NCBI GenBank assembly: GCA_902775475.1
Contig: CACYME010000020.1
Location: 35,729 to 99,728, forward strand
Direction of reading: 5' to 3'
From: an uncultured Prevotellaceae bacterium
Lineage (GTDB): Bacteria > Bacteroidota > Bacteroidia > Bacteroidales > Bacteroidaceae
Length of the DNA stretch: 64,000 nt
A model generated the notes under the pieces. It was not told the origin of the DNA. It saw nothing but the letters and a program-made list of their open reading frames with translations, and searched no databases. Positions 31,863 to 40,315 of this stretch are shown here, one piece after another; the first letter of the stretch is position 1; every line of letters begins with the position of its first letter. A program made the position numbers and the translations under genes.

Positions 31863-31875
31863 ATGTAGTGAAGAA

Positions 31876-32973
31876 ATGAAAAGAACTGTTTGTAGCAGAT
31901 GGATGATGGTGTTCCTCGTGGCGTCACTCGTTGGTGCTGCGTCCTGGAGCCACCTGTCTGCACAGAGCGTGGAGTCGAAAATAAGTTCGATGGAAATGCT
32001 CGTAGGCGAACAGGTGGCCATCACCGTGACGGCACATGCCAAGGACACGGCACGCGTTGACTTTCCCCGAAGCCTGCTCGTTCCCAACGGGATAGAAGTG
32101 CTGGAGGCCGTAGAGGAAACGCCAGTCAGCGAGGGTAACGGCATGATGCGGCATCAAGTGAACTATATTCTCACATCGTTCACTGACACCGTCTATCCGC
32201 TACCTCCCATTCCTGTCAGAATCAGCGGAAAGGAGTATCCCACCCGTCAGCTTGCCCTTCAGGTATATACTGTTGACGTGGACACCACTAACTACGAAAA
32301 GTATTATGGGCCGAAGGATGTGCAGGAACTGCCAATGAGCTGGAAGGATGACGAGTGGGGCAAGGCGCTTGGGCTTAGTTTCCTGGCTGTCATCCTGCTG
32401 TTAGTGTGCATCTGGCTAATAGTTCGCCTGAAGAGTAATAAGCCCATCATTGCCCACATTAGAATCATCAAGCGTGTTCCCCCTCATCAGAAAGCCATGA
32501 AGGCTATTGATGAAATCAAGGCCGAGCACATGGTGATGGCAGAAAACCCGAAGGAATATTACACCAAGTTGACGGACACACTGCGCCAGTATATCAACGA
32601 GCGTTATGGCTTTAATGCTATGGAGATGACCAGCAGTGAGATTATTGAGCGACTGACGAATACAGATGACCCGAAATCGCTCGACGAGTTGCGCCAGTTG
32701 TTTACTACTGCCGATCTGGTGAAGTTTGCCAAGTACTCTACGCTTATTAATGAGAATGATGCGAACCTGGTGAGTGCCATCGACTTCATCAACCAGACGA
32801 AGCAGGAGAATGTGCCAACGGAAGAGATAGTGAAACCAGAACTGACCGAAGAACAAGTGCAGTCGCGGAAGATGCGCAAGGTGCTCATTGTCCTCATTGC
32901 CTTGTTGGCTGTTTCTGTAGTGGCGCTCTTTTCCTATATTGCCTGGTTTATGTACGACCTACTTTTTTATTAG
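31876..32973 (+). CDS. Bat-cluster membrane protein, BatD-like partner
   Basis: This 365-residue protein has a signal peptide (about 1-31, with H-L-S-A-Q) and an N-terminal beta-rich region resembling one BatD repeat (M-L-V-G-E-Q-V-A-I-T-V). A membrane helix follows near 158-177 (L-S-F-L-A-V-I-L-L-L-V-C-I-W), then a cytoplasmic helical region and a final hydrophobic helix at the C-terminus. A protein of this type stands between DUF58 and BatA in Bacteroidetes Bat loci; function is not known. The end is 3 bp before batA. The short Y-Y-T-K-L-T-D-T-L-R-Q-Y-I helical segment near 220 recalls a similar stretch in BatD (E-F-Y-D-E-T-L-R-A-L-W), so the two may share ancestry. Confidence 0.75.
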   Translation: MKRTVCSRWMMVFLVASLVGAASWSHLSAQSVESKISSMEMLVGEQVAITVTAHAKDTARVDFPRSLLVPNGIEVLEAVEETPVSEGNGMMRHQVNYILTSFTDTVYPLPPIPVRISGKEYPTRQLALQVYTVDVDTTNYEKYYGPKDVQELPMSWKDDEWGKALGLSFLAVILLLVCIWLIVRLKSNKPIIAHIRIIKRVPPHQKAMKAIDEIKAEHMVMAENPKEYYTKLTDTLRQYINERYGFNAMEMTSSEIIERLTNTDDPKSLDELRQLFTTADLVKFAKYSTLINENDANLVSAIDFINQTKQENVPTEEIVKPELTEEQVQSRKMRKVLIVLIALLAVSVVALFSYIAWFMYDLLFY

Positions 32974-32976
32974 GAT

Positions 32977-33978
32977 ATGGATATAGTATTTGCAAATAAA
33001 GAGTATCTGTTCCTGCTGCTGCTCATCATACCCTATCTGTTATGGTATGTGATGTTCCGTAAGAAGACAGAACCTACTATACGGATGGCCGACACTCATG
33101 CCCTTCAGCGTGCGCAGCGAACGTGGCGTGTGAGGCTTATGCCCATTCAGGCCGTTCTGCGTGTGATTGCCTTCTCGCTGTTGGTTGTAGCTATGGCCCG
33201 TCCACAAACTCATAATTCATGGGAAGAGGAGACCATTGAAGGCATTGACATCATGCTGGCAATGGACGTCTCGTCGTCTATGCTGTCGGATGACATACGG
33301 CCAAATCGCATTGAGGCTGCCAAGAAAGTGGCTGCTGAGTTCATCTCGGATAGAACTAATGACAATATTGGTCTAACCATTTTTGCGGGAGAGGCATTTA
33401 CGCAGTGTCCAATGACTATTGACCACTCATCGCTGCTGGCGCTGTTGCAGAACTCCAGCCAGTACGTTGGAAGCGGAGCAATCATCGACATGACAGCCAT
33501 AGGCATGGGTCTGACTAATGCGGTGAGCCGTCTCAAGGATTCAAAGGCCAAGAGCCGAGTAATCATCCTGCTCACCGATGGCAGCAACAACTATGGTGAG
33601 ATATCGCCGCTAACAGCCGCCGACATGGCTCGTGGACTTGGCATCCGCGTTTATACTATTGGCGTGGGAATAGATGGCTCTTCTATGCGTCCTGTGACCG
33701 TTGGCGGAACCACCCAGCAGTTGCTTCTGCCTAACGACCTCGACGAGGAGACGCTCTCAAAGATTGCCAAGGCCACGAATGGCCGCTACTACAGGGCTAC
33801 CAATGCCGAGGAGCTGCGTCAGATTTATAGTGACATTGACAAACTGGAGAAATCAAAACTCGACGTGCAGCGTTACAGCAAGGTGTACGACGTCTACCAG
33901 TACTTCGTCCTGGGCGCCATTATCGCTCTGCTGCTCGAAATCCTGCTCAGAATAACCGTGTTTAGGAGGATACCGTAA
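32977..33978 (+). CDS. batA: von Willebrand factor A domain protein BatA
   Basis: BatA is a 333-residue membrane-anchored VWA protein. Two hydrophobic segments at the start (about 7-25 and 55-70) are followed by a VWA domain with the MIDAS motif A-M-D-V-S-S-S-M near residue 93, the conserved T-I-F-A-G-E-A-F region, and L-L-T-D-G-S-N-N. A final membrane helix is close to the C-terminus (Y-F-V-L-G-A-I-I-A-L-L-L-E). The metal site looks intact, so ligand binding is possible. Bat proteins were named for aerotolerance in Bacteroides fragilis; the exact mechanism is unsettled. The stop overlaps the batB start. Confidence 0.92.
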   Translation: MDIVFANKEYLFLLLLIIPYLLWYVMFRKKTEPTIRMADTHALQRAQRTWRVRLMPIQAVLRVIAFSLLVVAMARPQTHNSWEEETIEGIDIMLAMDVSSSMLSDDIRPNRIEAAKKVAAEFISDRTNDNIGLTIFAGEAFTQCPMTIDHSSLLALLQNSSQYVGSGAIIDMTAIGMGLTNAVSRLKDSKAKSRVIILLTDGSNNYGEISPLTAADMARGLGIRVYTIGVGIDGSSMRPVTVGGTTQQLLLPNDLDEETLSKIAKATNGRYYRATNAEELRQIYSDIDKLEKSKLDVQRYSKVYDVYQYFVLGAIIALLLEILLRITVFRRIP

Positions 33979-35009
33979 TGTTCAGATTTGAAGACCCGAA
34001 ATATCTCTATCTGCTTGTGGTGGTGGCTGTGCTGGCCATTATCCGCTATCTCACTTATAGAAACCAGAAGAAGCGGCTACGAAAGTTTGGCGACCCACAG
34101 CTGGTCCGACAGCTTATGCCGCTTGTCTCCCGCTGGCGCCCTGGGGTGAAGTTCTGGCTGCTGGAAGGTGTGCTGGCATTGCTCATCGTGATGCTGGCTC
34201 GTCCTCAGTTTGGTAAGAGCATCAGCCAGAAACAGAAGGCTGGAATTGAAGCAGTCATCGCCATTGACGTCAGTAACTCGATGCTTGCTGTTGATAGGGC
34301 AAGCGATGGAGAACTCAGCCGAATGGAACGCGCAAAGATGATTGTCAGCAAACTCATCGACAAGTTCTCAAACGACAAAATCGGGTTGGTGGTTTTTGCT
34401 GGTGACGCATTCATTCAGCTGCCCATAACAAGCGACTTCGTTTCAGCCAAGATGTTCCTCAATAGCATTGCACCCTCCATGATTCGCAATCAGGGCACCG
34501 ATATTGCAGCAGCTATACGTACCTCAAGCATGTGTTTTACTCAGCGTGAACATGTGGGAAAGGCCATCATTGTCATTACCGATGGTGAGGACCACGAGGG
34601 TGAGGCCGTTGAGGCTGCTAAACAGGCCCATGATGAAGAGGGACGCAACGTCTACGTACTGGGCATCGGATCGCCGAAGGGAGCGCTGGTGCCTGATCCC
34701 AATGGCCGTGGCTATATGATTGACAACATGGGACAGCAGGTGATGTCGTGCCTGAACGAACAGATGTGCAGCGAGGTGGCTCAAGCTGGTGGCGGTGCCT
34801 ATATCCATGTGGAAAACAATGCCACGGCACAGAAGCAGTTGGAAGAAGCACTTGACAAGCTGGAAAAGGCAGAGTCGAGGGTGTATAGCGACTTTGACGA
34901 ACAATTTCAGGCTGTGGGCATTATCGCTCTCCTGCTGCTCATCCTCGAAGTTTGTATTTTAGACCGCCAGAACCCGACGCTGAGAAAACTAAAACTTTTC
35001 AAACGATGA
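33978..35009 (+). CDS. batB: von Willebrand factor A domain protein BatB
   Basis: BatB is the second VWA protein of the cluster, 343 residues. It has two N-terminal hydrophobic helices, the MIDAS motif A-I-D-V-S-N-S-M near residue 96, F-A-G-D-A-F-I-Q-L-P, and V-I-T-D-G-E-D-H-E, then a C-terminal helix (I-I-A-L-L-L-L-I-L-E-V). It resembles BatA in layout but differs in the metal-site flanks. Its start overlaps the batA stop by one base and its end overlaps the batC start (ATGA), so batA, batB and batC are likely translated as a coupled set. Confidence 0.92.
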   Translation: MFRFEDPKYLYLLVVVAVLAIIRYLTYRNQKKRLRKFGDPQLVRQLMPLVSRWRPGVKFWLLEGVLALLIVMLARPQFGKSISQKQKAGIEAVIAIDVSNSMLAVDRASDGELSRMERAKMIVSKLIDKFSNDKIGLVVFAGDAFIQLPITSDFVSAKMFLNSIAPSMIRNQGTDIAAAIRTSSMCFTQREHVGKAIIVITDGEDHEGEAVEAAKQAHDEEGRNVYVLGIGSPKGALVPDPNGRGYMIDNMGQQVMSCLNEQMCSEVAQAGGGAYIHVENNATAQKQLEEALDKLEKAESRVYSDFDEQFQAVGIIALLLLILEVCILDRQNPTLRKLKLFKR

Positions 35010-35767
35010 AACTAAAGATTATCATAACTTGTCTGCTCTTTTTTGGATGTCTTTCTGTTGTGCAGGCCCAAAGCGTGAAGGATGTGCGCCGCTACGTCAA
35101 GCGGGGCAACCGTATGATACACATGGGACAGCGCGACAAGGCATTCGAACAATACAAGAAAGCCCATCAAGCCGATAGTATTAATACGCTGGTGAACTAC
35201 AACCTGGCTACTTCGATGTTTCCCAACGAGTGGAAACTGATGAAGCCCGACACCATCCGTGATAAGGAGATGATGCAGTATTTCATGCAGGCAGGTAATG
35301 AACGCTCTGAAGACAATCCTGCACGCCGTTCACTGGCCTATCATAATCTTGGTGTTATGCATCAGGTGAGGGCTAATCAGAGTGGTGACGACCAGCAGAA
35401 ATACCAGCAGCTCCAGCAGGCTATAGAGGCCTACAAGCAGGCCCTGCGCAATAATCCTCACGATGATGAGGCTCGCTATAACCTTGTGCTGTGTCAGCGA
35501 CAGTTGCCGAAGGGAGGTGGCCAAGGGCAGCAAGACCAGAATGGCGACCAGCAGCAGGAGGACAAGAAAGACGAACAACAGCAACAACAACAGCAACAAC
35601 AAGACCAGCAGCAACAGCCCCAGCAGGAGCAGCAACAACAGCAGAACCAGGAATGGATAGAGCAGATGCTCAATGCTGCTGAACAACACGAGAAACAAGT
35701 GCGTCGCCGTCTGGACGAGAAGCAGCAATACCAGCAAAAACGCCGTACAAACGAGAAAAACTGGTAA
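35006..35767 (+). CDS. batC: TPR protein BatC with glutamine-rich tail
   Basis: BatC is a 253-residue periplasmic TPR protein. It starts with a signal peptide (about 1-22, V-V-Q-A-Q). TPR-like helices follow at about 24-170, including A-F-E-Q-Y-K-K-A-H-Q-A-D-S and A-I-E-A-Y-K-Q-A-L-R-N-N-P-H-D-D-E-A-R-Y-N. The last 80 residues are low complexity, dominated by Gln with Asp, Glu and Pro, encoded by tandem CAR codons at about 35545-35660. Start chosen at the ATGA overlap with batB; an upstream Met inside batB would delay the signal peptide. The Q-rich tail is typical of the family but varies in length. Confidence 0.9.
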   Translation: MKLKIIITCLLFFGCLSVVQAQSVKDVRRYVKRGNRMIHMGQRDKAFEQYKKAHQADSINTLVNYNLATSMFPNEWKLMKPDTIRDKEMMQYFMQAGNERSEDNPARRSLAYHNLGVMHQVRANQSGDDQQKYQQLQQAIEAYKQALRNNPHDDEARYNLVLCQRQLPKGGGQGQQDQNGDQQQEDKKDEQQQQQQQQQDQQQQPQQEQQQQQNQEWIEQMLNAAEQHEKQVRRRLDEKQQYQQKRRTNEKNW

Positions 35768-35791
35768 GAAACGGAAGAAAATAGTAATAAG

Positions 35792-38338
35792 ATGAACCGC
35801 AAGCTTTACATAGTGTGGATGTGCCTCATGGCTACGATGGCCACGATGGCGCAGAACTATACGCTGAAGGGTGAAGTGGAACCTGTTGTGCATGTAGGCG
35901 AAAACTTCAAGCTACGCTACGTGCTTAATACCACTGACGGCAGTAACTTTACCCTTGGCACTATTCCTGATGCCTTCGATGTGCTTATCGGCCCTAATCA
36001 ATCGACCAGTATCAGTACGGTCATTGTGAATGGTAACACGAAAACTACTCGCACGCTTACACTGACCTATGTGCTCACTGCCAATAAGACGGGCAAGTTC
36101 ACTATTCCTCCAGCCAGTGTGAAGGTTTCAGGACAAACGCTGAAGTCAGACCCCTTAACAGTGCAGGTCATAGCTGGTAATGGACAGAACAACAGCACTT
36201 CGCATTCAGCGATGCCGACAGGAAATGCAAACGAGTTCTTCGTCATGGCTGTGGCAAGCAAAAAGCATGTGAAGGAGTACGAGCCTTTCCTGCTTACCTA
36301 TAAAGTATGTTGGCATCCCGACCTGCCTGTCATTAATCTTGACCCCATCAGCTTGGAGCTGCAAGGGGTCTATATGCAACCTTACAATGACACTCAGCAA
36401 AAGAGCAAGAAAGTGGAGACCATTAATGGTCGCGTGCTTGTGACCGTCGACTGGCAGCAGTACGTCGTCTATCCGCAGAAAGCTGGTCATCTGCAGATTC
36501 CCAGCATGAAGCTGACTGGCTATGTGCGTCAGGACTTGCCCTACGATCCCTTCGATCCCTTCTCGGCAGGCTATCGTGAAGTGCCGCGTCAGCTTTCCAC
36601 ACCTGCTGTTGACATACAAGTTGACGAACTCAGTGATAAGCCTGCAGATTTTTCAGGCGGGGTGGGGCGCTTCACCATTTCTGCCCAGTTGGAAAATGAC
36701 CAAGTAAAAGAGAACACACCTATCAATATTGCCGTCAAAGTTAGTGGTAGGGGTAACTTGAATATGCTGAAAGAGCCCTCTATCATTTTCCCACGTGGCT
36801 TTGATACCTACGATACCAAGCAGACAGAAGATTTCCAGCTCACTGCCGAAGGACTCAATGGTAGTATCAGCTATGAGTACGTAGCCGTACCCCAGCGGAA
36901 GGGCCGTTTTGTCATTCCGCCAGCAAAGCTTACCTATTATGATACAGACAGTCATAGTTACAAGACAGTGCAGACCGACTCCTTCCGCCTGGAAGTGCTT
37001 AAAGGGGATGGAAGTAGCGGTGCCATTCGTGACTATTCTGGGCAGACCGACCAAGGCCTGACTGATATCCATGCCATCAAGACAGGTGTAGAGAAGCCCT
37101 CGCAGGGACACCACTTCTTCGCATCAGGTCTCTACTTCGTCTTCATCGGTCTTTTGCTAATAGCGTTTGTCGTTGTCTTCGTATGGTTACGTCAGCGTGT
37201 CAACGGTCAAGCTGATGTGGTAAAGACTCGTGGAAAACGCGCCAACAAAGTTGCTGTGCGCAAATTACGTAAGGCAGCCAAGCTGATGCGTGAGAATAAG
37301 CCTGGTGAGTTCTATGACGAAACGCTTCGTGCCCTCTGGGGCTATGTGGGCGATAAGCTGAATATTCCCGTTAGCCAGCTCTCACGTGAGAACATCAGTC
37401 AGCGCCTTCTGGAGCGTGGCGTCGATGAGCAGACCACGAGCCGTTTCATTGAGGCAATCGACGAATGCGAGTTCGTGCGCTATGCACCAGGTGATCCACA
37501 GGGAAATATGAACAAAGTCTATGAAAAGTCAATAACAGCTATTGAACAGATTGAAAATGTGAAGCATCGCGTGAAAAAGAGTAGTCGTAGTTTTTCCTTC
37601 CTGCTTTTGGCGTTCATCCTTTGTGCTTTTTCTTTTGACAACGTAACAGCACAGACCAAGATACAGGCTGATGAGCTGTACAGTCAGGAAGAATACGAAC
37701 AGGCCATCGAGATTTATGAAAAGCTTGCTGCGCGTGGTGGCAGTGCCGAGGTTTATTATAACATGGGCAATGCCTACTATCGTCTTGACAGCATCGCCCG
37801 GGCCATCCTCTGCTACGAGCGTGCTTTGCGACTGCAGCCCAGTGACGATGACACTCGTTTCAACCTGCAACTGGCTCGAGCAAAGACGACAGACAAAATA
37901 ATGCCTGAACGCGAGATGTTCTTCGTCACGTGGTATTATTCGTTGGTTGGTCTTTTCAGTGTCGATACATGGGCATATATAGCCCTGTTGACTTTGGCTG
38001 TTTCCTTAGCTCTGCTGTTGGCCTACTTCTTTGCAGAAGATGAACGTGTACGCCGTCTGTCGTTCTTCATGTCACTCTTCTTGCTGGCCATCTGTTTGCT
38101 GGGCCATCTGTTTGCATGGCAGCAGAAGAAGCAACTTTCCGACCATCGTTCAGCTGTGGTGATGTATGAAAGTGTTCCCGTGAAGAACATTCCTTCCCCC
38201 AATGGCAATGACGAATTCACCATTCATGCAGGAACTAAAGTGAATATTACAGACGATACGATGGCTGACTGGAAACAGATTGCATTGCCCGACGGCCGTG
38301 TAGGCTGGGTAAGTCCTTCTGCTATTGAGAAAATCTAA
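35792..38338 (+). CDS. batD: BatD fused to BatE (oxygen tolerance protein with TPR and SH3 parts)
   Basis: This 848-residue protein joins two Bat proteins. It begins with a signal peptide (about 1-20) and two beta-sandwich BatD repeats, with V-G-E-N-F-K-L-R-Y-V and D-L-P-Y-D-P-F-D-P-F, the latter a family signature. A membrane helix near 448-470 and a cytoplasmic helical part (E-F-Y-D-E-T-L-R-A-L-W) follow. A new hydrophobic segment near 602-620 (F-L-L-L-A-F-I-L-C-A-F) introduces a second half with TPRs (A-I-E-I-Y-E-K-L, Y-Y-N-M-G-N-A-Y-Y-R-L), two more membrane helices and a C-terminal SH3-like domain ending G-R-V-G-W-V. That half corresponds to BatE, often separate in Bacteroides. The PAP2 gene follows by 12 bp. 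Confidence 0.88.
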   Translation: MNRKLYIVWMCLMATMATMAQNYTLKGEVEPVVHVGENFKLRYVLNTTDGSNFTLGTIPDAFDVLIGPNQSTSISTVIVNGNTKTTRTLTLTYVLTANKTGKFTIPPASVKVSGQTLKSDPLTVQVIAGNGQNNSTSHSAMPTGNANEFFVMAVASKKHVKEYEPFLLTYKVCWHPDLPVINLDPISLELQGVYMQPYNDTQQKSKKVETINGRVLVTVDWQQYVVYPQKAGHLQIPSMKLTGYVRQDLPYDPFDPFSAGYREVPRQLSTPAVDIQVDELSDKPADFSGGVGRFTISAQLENDQVKENTPINIAVKVSGRGNLNMLKEPSIIFPRGFDTYDTKQTEDFQLTAEGLNGSISYEYVAVPQRKGRFVIPPAKLTYYDTDSHSYKTVQTDSFRLEVLKGDGSSGAIRDYSGQTDQGLTDIHAIKTGVEKPSQGHHFFASGLYFVFIGLLLIAFVVVFVWLRQRVNGQADVVKTRGKRANKVAVRKLRKAAKLMRENKPGEFYDETLRALWGYVGDKLNIPVSQLSRENISQRLLERGVDEQTTSRFIEAIDECEFVRYAPGDPQGNMNKVYEKSITAIEQIENVKHRVKKSSRSFSFLLLAFILCAFSFDNVTAQTKIQADELYSQEEYEQAIEIYEKLAARGGSAEVYYNMGNAYYRLDSIARAILCYERALRLQPSDDDTRFNLQLARAKTTDKIMPEREMFFVTWYYSLVGLFSVDTWAYIALLTLAVSLALLLAYFFAEDERVRRLSFFMSLFLLAICLLGHLFAWQQKKQLSDHRSAVVMYESVPVKNIPSPNGNDEFTIHAGTKVNITDDTMADWKQIALPDGRVGWVSPSAIEKI

Positions 38339-38350
38339 GCATGTAAGCGT

Positions 38351-39043
38351 ATGGACCTGACAGGATTGGATAAACAATGGCTTCTGGCCCTGAATGGCAG
38401 CGACTCGGCATTTCTCGATTCGCTCGTCAAAACCCTCACCACGGCTACGACTTGGATTCCCCTTTATATAGCCCTCATTTATATTGTTATCAAGAATAGC
38501 GACAATATGAAACGGGTGCTGCTCATTGTGGGCTGTGCTGTGCTTTGCGTCATTCTTGCCGGCAGCATTGACGACCTCATCGTCAAGCCTCTCGTTGGAC
38601 GCTGGCGTCCCACACGTGACCCAGAGATAGGAATAGGTGTTGACATTGTGAATGGCTACCGTGGAGGACGCTTTGGCTTCTTCTCCGCTCATGCGTCTAA
38701 CACGTTCAGTATCGCCATTTTCCTCACCCTCGTCATCCGTAGCCGTCTGCTCGGTATAGCTCTTGTGCTATGGTCACTGCTCAATTGTTGGACACGCGTC
38801 TACTTGGGCGTACACTATCCCGGTGACATCCTTGTCGGGCTCCTTTGGGGAGGCTTTGTCGGAACGTTGGTGTGGTATCTCTACACACAAATTGAGAAGC
38901 AGAACGAGCATCCGGCAAACTTCATATCTTCGCAATACACGAAGACGGGCTATCAGCACGAGCACATCCATGTGGCCGTCAGTGTTCTCGCCTTCACCCT
39001 TGTCTACGCTATCATCAAGGCGTGCTTCTCCCTATACATATAG
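38351..39043 (+). CDS. PAP2 family phosphatase
   Basis: This 230-residue membrane phosphatase has the three PAP2 motifs. They are K-P-L-V-G-R-W-R-P-T-R near residue 78, F-S-A-H-A-S-N (a variant of P-S-G-H, with Ala instead of Gly) near 113, and R-V-Y-L-G-V-H-Y-P-G-D-I near 150. About five membrane helices are seen. Such enzymes remove phosphate from phosphatidic acid, undecaprenyl pyrophosphate or similar lipids; the substrate is not determined. It starts 12 bp after batD-batE and ends 6 bp before queA. The last 40 residues are a charged, His-rich loop and one final helix. Confidence 0.88.
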   Translation: MDLTGLDKQWLLALNGSDSAFLDSLVKTLTTATTWIPLYIALIYIVIKNSDNMKRVLLIVGCAVLCVILAGSIDDLIVKPLVGRWRPTRDPEIGIGVDIVNGYRGGRFGFFSAHASNTFSIAIFLTLVIRSRLLGIALVLWSLLNCWTRVYLGVHYPGDILVGLLWGGFVGTLVWYLYTQIEKQNEHPANFISSQYTKTGYQHEHIHVAVSVLAFTLVYAIIKACFSLYI

Positions 39044-39049
39044 TTATTT

Positions 39050-40285
39050 ATGGATACAAAGCAAATTAGCATCAGCGACTATAATTATGAGCTCCCCGAT
39101 GAGCGCATTGCCACATTTCCCGTTACCCCCCGTGACCAGTCTCGGCTGTTAGTCTATGACAAAGGCCAGATTTCTGACGACCGTTTTCGTCATCTGGCCA
39201 GTCATCTGCCACAGGGGACACTGATGGTGTTCAATAACACGAAAGTCATACAGGCGCGAATGCTTTTCCACAAGACAACAGGGGCGCTCATCGAAGTGTT
39301 TCTCCTGGAGCCCCATTTCCCCGCAGACTATGAGCAGATGTTCCTCACTCGGGGGCATTGCACGTGGCTTTGCATGGTGGGCAACCTGAAAAAGTGGAAG
39401 GAGGGTACGTTGGAACGACAGCTGACGATAGATGGACGGTTGCTTTCTCTCAAGGCCACACGCCGAGGCGAACAGGGAACCAGCCATATCATCGACTTCG
39501 AATGGGATATTCCCGTCTCCTTTGCAGAAATACTCGATGCCGCAGGCGAACTGCCTATACCGCCCTATCTGAACCGCGAGACGCAGCAGAGCGATCTCAC
39601 GACCTATCAGACCGTCTATTCCAAAATTAAAGGCAGTGTTGCAGCTCCTACGGCAGGCCTCCATTTCACCCCGGAAGTGCTGGCGGACATTGACGCGAGG
39701 GGCATCGACCGCGAGGAATTGACGCTCCATGTTGGTGCAGGTACTTTCAAACCTGTGAAGAGTGAGCACATGGGAGGTCATGAGATGCACACTGAGCACA
39801 TCTGCGTCACCCGACAGACTTTGCAAAAACTGCTTGACCACCAGTGCCGTGCCACGGCAGTGGGGACAACGAGTGTGCGTACGTTGGAGAGCCTCTATTA
39901 CATGGGATTGAAGATAATGGCCAGTCCGCAGCTACAGGAGCACCAGCTTCACGTCGACCAGTGGGAACCCTACGACTTGCCTGCCAGCACGATGAATCCT
40001 TCGCGCCAGGATGTAGCCGCTGCCCTTGCCGCCCTCGTTGCCTGGCTCGACAAGTCTGGATTGCAGGCCCTTCACGCCTCTACGCAAATCATCATTGCTC
40101 CGGGCTATGAGTTCAAGATTGTAGAGCGACTTGTCACCAATTTCCATCAGCCTCAGTCTACGTTGCTGCTCCTGGTAAGCGCTTTCACTCGAGGGCACTG
40201 GCGAGAGATTTACGACCATGCCCTCAGCCATGACTACCGCTTCCTCAGCTATGGCGATAGCTCACTGCTTGTACCTATGCCATAA
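39050..40285 (+). CDS. queA: tRNA preQ1 ribosyltransferase-isomerase QueA
   Basis: QueA transfers and isomerises the ribosyl part of S-adenosylmethionine onto preQ1 in tRNA to form epoxyqueuosine. The 411-residue product is longer than E. coli QueA (about 356), as is usual in Bacteroidetes. Landmarks are Y-N-Y-E-L-P-D-E-R-I-A (N-terminal family signature), V-F-N-N-T-K-V-I-Q-A-R, G-E-L-P-I-P-P-Y, the Y-Q-T-V-Y segment and G-S-V-A-A-P-T-A-G-L-H-F-T, then L-H-V-G-A-G-T-F-K-P-V. Near the end comes N-F-H-Q-P-Q-S-T-L-L-L-L-V-S-A-F. It is the last gene of the ftsY-to-queA train; the following gene has its own promoter element. Confidence 0.95.
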   Translation: MDTKQISISDYNYELPDERIATFPVTPRDQSRLLVYDKGQISDDRFRHLASHLPQGTLMVFNNTKVIQARMLFHKTTGALIEVFLLEPHFPADYEQMFLTRGHCTWLCMVGNLKKWKEGTLERQLTIDGRLLSLKATRRGEQGTSHIIDFEWDIPVSFAEILDAAGELPIPPYLNRETQQSDLTTYQTVYSKIKGSVAAPTAGLHFTPEVLADIDARGIDREELTLHVGAGTFKPVKSEHMGGHEMHTEHICVTRQTLQKLLDHQCRATAVGTTSVRTLESLYYMGLKIMASPQLQEHQLHVDQWEPYDLPASTMNPSRQDVAAALAALVAWLDKSGLQALHASTQIIIAPGYEFKIVERLVTNFHQPQSTLLLLVSAFTRGHWREIYDHALSHDYRFLSYGDSSLLVPMP

Positions 40286-40296
40286 TCCATGTTTTG

Positions 40297-40304
40297 TAAC
40301 TTTG
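40297..40304 (+). promoter_or_regulatory. Promoter -7 element for the kinase-RapZ fusion gene
   Basis: TAACTTTG lies 11 nt before the start codon at 40316, giving a leader of only a few nucleotides. It supports that start rather than the in-frame ATG at 40289. Confidence 0.5.
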
Positions 40305-40315
40305 CCATTCAAGAT

